DNA of 40,209 nt. Origin: Thermoplasmata archaeon (GTDB taxonomy: Archaea > Thermoplasmatota > E2 > DHVEG-1). Position numbers and translations under genes: made by a program. The notes under the pieces were generated by a model that was given only the letters and a program-made list of their open reading frames with translations, was not told the DNA's origin and ran no database searches. This document shows positions 33,999-40,209 of this stretch, one piece after another. The first letter of the stretch is position 1, and each line of letters opens with the position of its first letter. Location of the stretch: NCBI GenBank assembly GCA_020054495.1, contig JAHWGK010000024.1, forward strand, positions 1 through 40,209, written 5' to 3'.

Positions 33999-34110
33999 TT
34001 TTAAAATCTGTTTTGTATTTATTTGTTTTTTTGAATATTTTATAGTAATATTTAATTAATTATATGTAATATCAATTAATTGCAGAAAAAAACTGGGGGT
34101 AGAACTATAT

Positions 34111-35538
34111 ATGACAAATAAATTGTACAGCAAAATATTTTCAATAGGAATAATAATCCTTTTTTTTGGATCAATTATCATTCCAAATATCAATGGCTTT
34201 GTCCAAGACTCTACTATTCCTAATATAATAAATGAGAACTCAGTTGTTTTTTCATCTGGTGTATTTGATTTATTAATAATTGCTCCTTCAAAATTTTCAA
34301 GAGCTCTTAAACCACTTGTTCTTCATAAAAACAAATATGGGGTAAAAACAATTCAAATGGATGTAGAAGATGTTTATGAGCATATGTTTTGGCAAGGACG
34401 AGATAAAGCTGAAAAAATAAAATATTTTATTAAAAATGCCTATGATTATTGGGGGATAAAATATGTTTTACTTGTTGGTGGAAGAAAAAATCAAGGACCA
34501 ATAGAGACATATTGGATTCCAGTAAGATACAGTTATCTGAATAGAAATTATGATAACATGAAAGAAACAAGATTTCTCTGTGATTTATATTTTGCAGACA
34601 TCTATGATAATAATGGATTCTTTTCTAGTTGGGACAATAACAATAACGGCATTTTTGGTGAATGGCCAAAAAATGAGTCTGCACTTGATAAACCAGATTT
34701 ATATCCTGATGTTGCGGTGGGAAGACTTCCCTGTAGAAATATAATTGAAGTAAGAAGAGTTGTTAAAAAAATAATTAAATATGAAACCGGAAAATGTCCT
34801 GATTCTTGGTTTAAAAAAATGATTGTCGTCGCAGGTGATACTTACCCTGAAAAAACAGAATATATTGATGGAGAAGTCTACACACAAGCGGGTCTTGAAA
34901 TAATGAATGATTTCAAACCAGTAAAACTATGGACATCTGATGGGAGTTTAACAGATATTTCAGATGTTATGAAAGAGTTTAACAAAGGTTGTGGTTTTAT
35001 TTGGTTCTCAGGACATGGAAATCCAAGAGTATGGTCTACCCATCCGCCTTATAATTCATCTGTTTGGATAACTGGACTTAAAGTCCCATATATACGATTT
35101 CTTTCAAATAGAGAAAAACTACCAATTTGTATAACTGGAAGTGGATGCTTTAATAGTATGTTTAATATTAGTTTTTTATACGCTCCACGAGTTACTGTTT
35201 TTCCTATTTTACATTGTTTTAGTTGGGCTCTTGTGGTTCAAAAATATGGTGGGTCAATTGCTACAATTGGCTCGACTGCGTTTAGTTATGAAACACCAGA
35301 CATCAATACTGGTTATGGTGGGATAGAATGGCTTGATTTACATTTTTTTGAAGAGTATAAATTAAATGGAACAGATATTTTGGGGAAAACGTGGAGTAAT
35401 ACTATAACGTCATTTTTACAAAATTTTTCGATTGACTGGAATGATGATAGTGCAAGAGGTGCTGCTTTAGTTTGTAAAAATGTTGAACAATGGCTTCTTA
35501 TTGGTGATCCAAGTTTAAAAATTGGTGGTTATCCTTAG
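34111..35538 (+). CDS. Secreted gingipain-like cysteine peptidase (C25), compact form without pro-domain
   Basis: 475 residues; signal peptide at about 1-30 shared at DNA level with the protein at 27646. The mature part opens almost at once with FDLLIIAPSKFSRALKPLVLHKNKYGV, the start of the C25 core, so the roughly 200-residue pro-domain of the larger C25 is missing. Catalytic His302 (WFSGHGNPRVW) and Cys346 (CITGSGCFNS) are kept. It ends at GDPSLKIGGYP, like the other C25. Lack of a pro-domain raises the question of how activity is held back before export. GGGGG lies 11 bases before the ATG. The first RNA cassette lies upstream. Confidence 0.9.
   Translation: MTNKLYSKIFSIGIIILFFGSIIIPNINGFVQDSTIPNIINENSVVFSSGVFDLLIIAPSKFSRALKPLVLHKNKYGVKTIQMDVEDVYEHMFWQGRDKAEKIKYFIKNAYDYWGIKYVLLVGGRKNQGPIETYWIPVRYSYLNRNYDNMKETRFLCDLYFADIYDNNGFFSSWDNNNNGIFGEWPKNESALDKPDLYPDVAVGRLPCRNIIEVRRVVKKIIKYETGKCPDSWFKKMIVVAGDTYPEKTEYIDGEVYTQAGLEIMNDFKPVKLWTSDGSLTDISDVMKEFNKGCGFIWFSGHGNPRVWSTHPPYNSSVWITGLKVPYIRFLSNREKLPICITGSGCFNSMFNISFLYAPRVTVFPILHCFSWALVVQKYGGSIATIGSTAFSYETPDINTGYGGIEWLDLHFFEEYKLNGTDILGKTWSNTITSFLQNFSIDWNDDSARGAALVCKNVEQWLLIGDPSLKIGGYP
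34144..34174 (+). repeat. Signal-peptide DNA repeat, copy B
   Basis: 30 of 31 bases match 27685-27715; both encode the hydrophobic core of a signal peptide. Confidence 0.75.
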
Positions 35539-35582
35539 ATTATTTTTTTATAATAATAAAAGTTAACATGTATAAATAGAAT

Positions 35583-35639
35583 TTAATCACTCATTAAATC
35601 TTTGCGACCTTCAAACTGAAGTTGAATATGGTCATCCGT
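35583..35639 (-). pseudogene. Relic of the C-terminus of a GPN-loop GTPase
   Basis: The minus strand reads HIQLQFEGRKDLMSD then stop, against TQIQLQFEGGEDLMSD at the end of the GPN GTPase at 9516. Synonymous and non-synonymous changes are mixed, so the duplication is not recent. Nothing upstream on that strand continues the gene. It is a leftover of a second GPN gene or a partial duplication. Confidence 0.6.
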
Positions 35640-35673
35640 CTTTTTTTTATTATTTTATTCTAGTTAACAGTTG

Positions 35674-35726
35674 TTATGGATACTTTTAAGTTAAAATATA
35701 ATATTACAACTTTATAAAGCATTTTA
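35674..35726 (+). promoter_or_regulatory. Promoter repeat, copy B (drives a small basic protein)
   Basis: 50 of 53 bases match 27573-27625, including ACAACTTTATAAA. It is followed by AAGGAGG and the small basic ORF at 35747. Confidence 0.7.
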
Positions 35727-35746
35727 TATTTAAGGAGGAAGGTGAT

Positions 35747-35863
35747 CTGGGTAAAGCCAAGAGCAGGAAAGATATATCTCCGGGGAAGAAACCTGGGCCT
35801 TTAACAAAGAAGGAAAGAAAGGAACGTAAGAAGAAGAGAAAAGAAAAACATGTTTTGCGATGA
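35747..35863 (+). CDS. Small lysine/arginine-rich protein, possible CTG start
   Basis: 38 residues beginning at CTG 35747, eight bases after AAGGAGG; no ATG, GTG or TTG is available in this frame nearby. The product is very basic (PGKKPGPLTKKERKERKKKR). It has its own duplicated promoter. Its composition suggests RNA or DNA binding. It is one of a group of small basic genes in this stretch. The non-standard start keeps confidence modest. Confidence 0.4.
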   Translation: MGKAKSRKDISPGKKPGPLTKKERKERKKKRKEKHVLR

Positions 35864-35909
35864 ATGCATGCGGATACTATCCATATCAACCATAATTCAA
35901 CAATCCATG

Positions 35910-35954
35910 TTTTCAACACCTTTTTACACTCACTCTATTAAGGTTGGTTTTTTA
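35910..35954 (+). repeat. 3' element, copy 1
   Basis: TTTTCAACACCTTTTTACAC and a following AAGGTTGGTTTTTTA. Similar blocks follow at 36226 and 40038, each downstream of a gene, so it may be a shared terminator or 3'-UTR element. Confidence 0.45.
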
Positions 35955-36000
35955 AAGAAATAGATGTTATGATAATTGTAGATTGAGGGCAGGGGAAATA

Positions 36001-36162
36001 ATGGCCAGAAAAAAAGAAAAGGAGAGGCAAAAACGATATATTGGTAAAGGTATGAGTACAGATCTTCCTGATGAGGAATCAAAAAAGAAAGGTAAACGAC
36101 ATATACGGAAACCTAAAATGCCAGCTCGTATAAAAAGCACACCACGAGCGAGACAGAAATAA
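36001..36162 (+). CDS. Small basic protein (53 residues)
   Basis: ATG 36001 to TAA 36160, preceded by GGGCAGGGGAAATA. It is rich in Lys and Arg (MARKKEKERQKRYIGKG, then STDLPDEESKKKGKRH, then PARIKSTPRARQK). A broken relative at 37552-37671 keeps the central KxRQxRYIxxGxSxxxxDEExxKKK pattern, showing that this is a real conserved family and not chance. Probably disordered and nucleic-acid or ribosome associated; function unknown. Confidence 0.6.
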   Translation: MARKKEKERQKRYIGKGMSTDLPDEESKKKGKRHIRKPKMPARIKSTPRARQK

Positions 36163-36225
36163 TTCTTCTAACATGTTTTCTTTCATTTTAGGACAATATC
36201 GTTTGTGTGTGGCCTGTATGTCTTA

Positions 36226-36276
36226 TTTTTCAACATCTTTTTATCCTCCATAAAACAAAAAGGTTTGGTTTTTTAC
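36226..36276 (+). repeat. 3' element, copy 2
   Basis: TTTTTCAACATCTTTTTATC and a following AGGTTTGGTTTTTTA, downstream of the small basic gene at 36001. Confidence 0.45.
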
Positions 36277-36343
36277 TTGGTAGAAACTATTTTATCACTT
36301 ACATGGTATGTAGACGTAGGGGGTCTTAAATATAAAATATGAT

Positions 36344-37540
36344 GTGACTGTTGTTGGAGCGGGGCCTGCTGGTTCAACCGCTGCAAAATTTCTTTCTGAA
36401 AAAGGATTTAATGTCCTTTTACTAGATAAAGAGAAATTTCCACGGCCTAAACCCTGCGGTGGAGGGCTGCCTATTAGGGTTTTGAACAGATTTAAATATG
36501 TGAAAGATAAAGGTTTAATAGAATCTTATTCATTTGGTGGTTTCGCACATTCGCCGTCCTTAAAGCATAAAGTGGAATTACAAAGAAATGAGCCTATTGC
36601 TGCAATGATTCTCAGGAAAAAATTTGATTATGGATTAGTGAAACTGGCTATTGAAAGCGGCTCCACTTTTATGGATGAAAAATCTGCTAAGGATATTAAA
36701 ATACTAAAAGACAAAGCAAAGATTCTACTAAATGATGGAGCTAATGTCGAATCGCAAATAGTTATTGGTGCTGATGGTGTTTTGAGTAATATTGCAAAGA
36801 AATCTGGATTAAGTCAAAGACGTAAAAATGTTGGCGTATGCCTTTTCCAAGAATATCTTATGAGCAGTGAAATTCTAGATAGATTCTTCGGTGAAAAAAG
36901 ACTTTGTCATATTCACATGAAGTTACAAGGAATTGATGGTTATGGGTGGGTATTTCCGAAGAAAGAGCATTTGAACATCGGTATCGGCGAAGTTAAATCC
37001 GTGGTGAATCAATCAAAAAGTAAGACAAAGTTAAGTGAAGTCTATGAAAATTATATTAATATTCTTAAGGAGGGCAAAATAATACCCGATGATCTTAAGA
37101 TGGGGCGGGTAAAAGGAGGGACGTTACCGATTTTTCCACTTGAAAAAACCTATTCTGATAGAGTTATTCTTTGTGGGGATGCTGGTGGATTTATAAATCC
37201 AGTTAGTGGCGAAGGTATTTATTATGCCATGTCCTCTGGCGAAATCGCTGCAGGAGTTATAGCAGATGCGTTAGAAGAGGGTAAAACCGATGAGAGATTT
37301 TTATCTCGATATCAGAAAATTTGGGAAAACGATTTTGGTAAGGACATTAAACTACTTTTACGTTCCACTAAACAATGGACAAAAGATACTGAAAAATTTG
37401 TTAAACTTGCAAGTAGAGATGAAAAACTTGCAGATATTGCACTAGGCATATTACATGGAGAACTGAGTATCTATGAGTACAGGTGGAAACTAATGAGCCG
37501 CTATCTTTATGTCTATTTTAAGGAGCTGTTTAGTAAATAA
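36344..37540 (+). CDS. Geranylgeranyl reductase family FAD-dependent oxidoreductase
   Basis: About 398-402 residues. The dinucleotide site VVGAGPAGSTAAKFL opens the protein, followed by FPRPKPCGGGLPIRVL, the GGR-family CGG motif. QGIDGYGWVFPKKEHLNIGIG and CGDAGGFINPVSGEGIYYAM complete the FAD fold. The family saturates isoprenoid chains of archaeal lipids or of quinones. GTG 36344 is given as start but lies 20 bases from the GGGGG site; an ATA at 36332, eight bases from GGGGG, would add IKYD and give the usual family N-terminus. It lies between small basic genes and is followed by a broken relative of the one at 36001. Confidence 0.88.
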   Translation: MTVVGAGPAGSTAAKFLSEKGFNVLLLDKEKFPRPKPCGGGLPIRVLNRFKYVKDKGLIESYSFGGFAHSPSLKHKVELQRNEPIAAMILRKKFDYGLVKLAIESGSTFMDEKSAKDIKILKDKAKILLNDGANVESQIVIGADGVLSNIAKKSGLSQRRKNVGVCLFQEYLMSSEILDRFFGEKRLCHIHMKLQGIDGYGWVFPKKEHLNIGIGEVKSVVNQSKSKTKLSEVYENYINILKEGKIIPDDLKMGRVKGGTLPIFPLEKTYSDRVILCGDAGGFINPVSGEGIYYAMSSGEIAAGVIADALEEGKTDERFLSRYQKIWENDFGKDIKLLLRSTKQWTKDTEKFVKLASRDEKLADIALGILHGELSIYEYRWKLMSRYLYVYFKELFSK

Positions 37541-37551
37541 TTTTATCCTAG

Positions 37552-37671
37552 AGGTATTACTCTTTTACCGAAAAGCATCCTAAAACAAAAAAGAGGCAAG
37601 TACGCTATATTGAACCTGGGCTGTCAGATATTACTGATGATGAAAAAATTAAGAAGAAAGAAAGGAATTAA
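37552..37671 (+). pseudogene. Broken relative of the small basic protein at 36001
   Basis: The frame ends KKRQVRYIEPGLSDITDDEK-IKKKERN then TAA, aligning with KERQKRYIGKGMSTDLPDEE-SKKKGK of the 53-residue protein. No ATG, GTG or TTG occurs between the upstream TAG (37549) and the conserved region, and the basic C-terminal part is missing. It has probably lost its start and end, and is followed at once by RNA cassette copy 2. Confidence 0.55.
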
Positions 37672-37689
37672 CAAAGAAGGAAACAAGAG

Positions 37690-37726
37690 TTCTGAGAGAC
37701 CTTCGTGCAATAAGCTTATTTAAAAA
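37690..37726 (+). promoter_or_regulatory. Promoter of RNA cassette, copy 2
   Basis: Carries the 25-base block identical to 33832-33856 and a TATA-like TATTTAAA at 37717-37724, about 25 bases before the G-run at 37748. Confidence 0.6.
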
Positions 37727-37744
37727 AAATGTTAGTCTTGCGAT

Positions 37745-37858
37745 TATGGGGGTCTAATACTGGATAAAAGAATGAATTTTTAGGTTAAACCTACTTTTTC
37801 AATCTTTTTTCCGTCCTTTAAAAATTATTCTAGACCCCATAGGCTTCTATTTTTGTTT
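37745..37858 (+). ncRNA. Putative structured RNA, copy 2
   Basis: GGGGTCTA (37749-37756) pairs with TAGACCCC (37831-37838), and TAGGT (37781-37785) with ACCTA (37789-37793). The segment TGGATAAAAGAATGAATTTT just after the first strand is nearly identical to copy 1, while the stem bases differ in a pairing-preserving way. A T-rich run ends the element at about 37844-37858. Confidence 0.6.
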
Positions 37859-37962
37859 GAAATGAAAACAGTTAAAATTTTGGAAAACGTCACTAGCAAC
37901 CTATACAACATATGTTATCATACAAAAAAGTAAATATACTAAAGATAAATATGTAAATAAAA

Positions 37963-39063
37963 ATGAAGGACATAAAAATAATAGGTGGTGGGTTATCAGG
38001 CCTTAGTGCTGCAATAAATCTAGCAAAAGCAGGATACAATGTAGATGTATTTGAAAAAAGAGATGATTGTGGGAAACGTTTTAATGGTGATTTAGAAGGG
38101 TTAGAAAACTGGTCTTCGCATGTTGATATATTACAAGAATTTAAATCTATGAACATTAAAATAAATTTTGATTGCGATTCATTTAAAACAATGTGTATAA
38201 CAGATGGAAAAGAAATAATAGAAAATACATCTGAGCGCCCAGTGTTTTATTTAGTAAAACGGGGAAGTACTGAAAATTGCTTGGATCAAGGCCTTAAAAA
38301 ACAGGCTCTGGATTCAGGAGTAAATATTCATTTTAATTCAAAAGAAAGCAAAGAAAATATGGACATTATTTCTGTTGGAACCGGTGAGAATAAACCTGTT
38401 GGTATTGTAAGGGGAATACGCTTTGAAACAGAATCTGATGATATTGCCTTATCTCTCTTGAGCAATGAAGCATCAGACAGAGGGTATTCGTATCTGCTTA
38501 TAACTAAGGGTTATGGGTGTATATGTAGTGTAAACTACTATAGAGATAGTAGTATAATTAATAGATATTTCAAAAAAACATATGAAATCTTTACTAATTT
38601 AATGGATATTGACATAAAAAATGAGAAAAATGTTGGGGGCGTCGGTTGTTTTTTAATTAAACCAAAATATGTTATAAGAGGGCAAATATATACTGGAGAA
38701 GCTGCTGGACTGCAGGATCTTTTATGGGGATTTGGAATGAGATATGCGATCAACTCTGGTTTCTATGCAGCAAAAAGCATAATAGAAAACATCAGCTATA
38801 AGAAATTAGTCAAACAGAATATTGTACCCAGACTGAAAACATCGGTTTCAAACAGATTTATTGTAGATCGATTTGGTAATCGATTCAATGATCATCTACT
38901 AAAATGGGCTAAAGAGGACGATAACTGGTCGGAACTTCTTCATTGGGGATACAATCCTACTCTATATACACGTGCAATTTATCCTATTGGAAAATTATTG
39001 TTAATGGTAAAATATAGAGAACGTAGAGAACGTAGAGAGCGGCTATTAAAATTTAAAAGATAG
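37963..39063 (+). CDS. FAD-dependent oxidoreductase, geranylgeranyl-reductase superfamily
   Basis: 366 residues. KIIGGGLSGLSAAINLAKAGYNVDVFEKR is the FAD/NAD-binding start; GEAAGLQDLLWGFGMRYAINSGFYAAKS is the second conserved block (G-x-A-A-G-x-x-x-x-x-x-G-F-G) of GGR-like proteins. It lacks the CGG motif of the flavoprotein at 36344, so the substrate likely differs. Start ATG 37963 follows an AT-rich stretch with no ribosome site, probably leaderless. The cysteine synthase gene begins 19 bases downstream, so the two are likely co-transcribed. Confidence 0.82.
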   Translation: MKDIKIIGGGLSGLSAAINLAKAGYNVDVFEKRDDCGKRFNGDLEGLENWSSHVDILQEFKSMNIKINFDCDSFKTMCITDGKEIIENTSERPVFYLVKRGSTENCLDQGLKKQALDSGVNIHFNSKESKENMDIISVGTGENKPVGIVRGIRFETESDDIALSLLSNEASDRGYSYLLITKGYGCICSVNYYRDSSIINRYFKKTYEIFTNLMDIDIKNEKNVGGVGCFLIKPKYVIRGQIYTGEAAGLQDLLWGFGMRYAINSGFYAAKSIIENISYKKLVKQNIVPRLKTSVSNRFIVDRFGNRFNDHLLKWAKEDDNWSELLHWGYNPTLYTRAIYPIGKLLLMVKYRERRERRERLLKFKR

Positions 39064-39082
39064 ATGGACGCGGGAAGATACT

Positions 39083-39991
39083 GTGAGTATATTATCTGCT
39101 ATTGGAAATACACCGCTTGTAGAATTTGCTGCTCTGAATGATAACTCAAAAGTAAGAATTTTCGGTAAGCTTGAAGGCGCAAACCCTAGCGGCTCTGTTA
39201 AAGATAGACCCGCCTATTACATGATAAAAAAAGCAGAGGAATCAGGGGAGTTAACCTGTGATAAAATTATACTTGAGCCAACATCTGGGAATACTGGGAT
39301 TGCCCTTGCGATGATAGGGGCTGCGAAGGGATATAATGTTAAGTTAGTCATGCCAGATTGTGTTAGCATGGAAAGACGACGTATTTTAGACGCCTTTGGC
39401 GCAGAGGTCATGCTTACTCCAGGATGTGACGGTACTGATGGCGCAATTCGGAAAGCACACGAATTGCTGAAGAAGGAACCTAAAAGATATTTTATACCTA
39501 ATCAATTTGAAAATGAAAATAATGTTCTTGCACATTATGAAACTACAGGACCTGAGATTTTCACTCAAACCAATGGGGAGATAGAAGTTTTTGTTGCAGG
39601 TATGGGTACGACTGGAACGCTGGTGGGCGTAGGTAGGTATCTTAAAGAACAAAAACCTAGTATTAGAATTGTTGGCGTTGAACCTACAAAAGGTCATGCC
39701 ATTCAAGGGCTTAAAAATATGGATGAAGCCATCGTTCCGAAGATATATCGCCCAGAGTTGTTAGATGAAAAGATTATGATTGAAGATGAGGAGGCTTTTG
39801 AAACAACACGATTACTTGCAACTAAAGAGGGCGTCTTTGTTGGTATGTCTAGTGGAGCCGCAGTAGCAGGAGCTTTACAAATAGCGAAGAAGATAAGTTA
39901 TGGTGCAATCGTTGTGCTTCTGCCCGACCGAGGAGACCGTTACTTGAGTACCACACTATTCCGATCAATCTGTGCAAAATGCCCTCCATGA
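39083..39991 (+). CDS. Cysteine synthase (O-acetylserine/O-phosphoserine sulfhydrylase type)
   Basis: 302 residues from GTG 39083, with CGGGAAGA upstream. The PLP lysine is in GANPSGSVKDRPAYYM, the substrate loop is TSGNTGIALAMIGA, the phosphate-binding glycine loop GMGTTGTLVGVGR, and SGAAVAGALQIA lies near the C-terminus. It makes cysteine from an activated serine and sulfide; which activated serine is used cannot be told. It follows the flavoprotein gene by 19 bases. A 3' element similar to two others in the window lies 46 bases after the stop. Confidence 0.93.
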   Translation: MSILSAIGNTPLVEFAALNDNSKVRIFGKLEGANPSGSVKDRPAYYMIKKAEESGELTCDKIILEPTSGNTGIALAMIGAAKGYNVKLVMPDCVSMERRRILDAFGAEVMLTPGCDGTDGAIRKAHELLKKEPKRYFIPNQFENENNVLAHYETTGPEIFTQTNGEIEVFVAGMGTTGTLVGVGRYLKEQKPSIRIVGVEPTKGHAIQGLKNMDEAIVPKIYRPELLDEKIMIEDEEAFETTRLLATKEGVFVGMSSGAAVAGALQIAKKISYGAIVVLLPDRGDRYLSTTLFRSICAKCPP

Positions 39992-40037
39992 TCTTCATCA
40001 AATTTTTTGTTTAGTTTCCCCTTCCGCAAAATAACCA

Positions 40038-40085
40038 TTTTTCAACACCTTTTCATCCTATCTTTCTTAGAATTGATTTTTATCA
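40038..40085 (+). repeat. 3' element, copy 3
   Basis: TTTTTCAACACCTTTTCATC followed by TTCTTAGAATTGATTTTTA, downstream of the cysteine synthase gene; similar to 35910 and 36226. Confidence 0.4.
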
Positions 40086-40139
40086 CTATAATTAGATGAT
40101 ATTGAACAATTGTTACCCATATTTTCAATTAGAAGTGAA

Positions 40140-40209
40140 ATAAGGGCTGTGCCCTTATGATCCCCTGTTCCGCCTTCGCTTCCTCGGCAAGCCCTACACC
40201 ACTATGTGG
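40140..40209. other. GC-rich window end with perfect hairpin
   Basis: ATAAGGGC (40140-40147) and GCCCTTAT (40151-40158) form a perfect 8-bp stem with a three-base loop. After it the sequence becomes markedly GC-rich, unlike the preceding 150 bases. This could be the edge of an insertion element or of another gene; the minus strand is open from the window edge for 26 codons (SGVGLAEEAKAEQGIIRAQP region). It is cut by the window end. Confidence 0.35.

Overview
The window is an AT-rich archaeal chromosome segment. Archaeal markers are a TYW1-type 4-demethylwyosine synthase with all six cluster cysteines, a GPN-loop GTPase, geranylgeranyl-reductase-family flavoproteins, an archaeal-type ArgS, TATA-type promoters and an intein-containing PurD. 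The density of secreted peptidases (S8, M14, C1A, C45-like, two C25 gingipain-like, one caspase/clostripain-like), combined with PKD modules and a NosD beta-helix protein, fits a protein-degrading Thermoplasmatota lineage such as Marine Benthic Group D (Thermoprofundales). That placement is inference. No rRNA is present; there is one tRNA (Pro, GGG) and no CRISPR array.

Layout. 1-9.5 kb: end of a radical SAM gene, a saccharopine-dehydrogenase-like oxidoreductase, a divergent unit (ArsR-type regulator against a DUF4430 protein plus an ECF-type membrane component), argS, a coiled-coil protein, an SPL-like radical SAM protein, taw1 and a subtilisin. 9.5-17.4 kb: minus-strand GPN GTPase, purD interrupted by a 340-residue intein, NosD protein, pyrE, a membrane-anchored protein facing a membrane-bound HTH regulator across a palindrome, and an FKBP isomerase followed by a 24-residue ORF that carries a PCNA-binding (PIP) motif. 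17.4-31.7 kb: the exported-protease region, with a decayed exported gene, an ECHDC3-like crotonase, the tRNA, a SemiSWEET and a chimeric exported protein whose core is strikingly GC-rich. 31.7-38 kb: an accessory stretch of very small proteins, gene relics, duplicated promoters and two copies of a putative structured RNA. 38-40 kb: a second flavoprotein and a cysteine synthase, then a GC-rich window end with a perfect hairpin.

The least expected signals are: (1) two promoter-RNA-terminator cassettes at about 33.8 and 37.7 kb whose predicted stems are kept by compensatory changes; (2) an exported gene in which a GC-rich beta-propeller-like domain sits between a local signal peptide and a local PKD/tail, with promoter and signal-peptide DNA shared with other genes in the window; (3) a recurrent amphipathic C-terminal tail on exported proteins, including two decayed genes; (4) the PIP-box microprotein; and (5) the PurD intein. 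Together they suggest a genome that builds exported proteins by reusing promoter, signal-peptide, PKD and tail modules.
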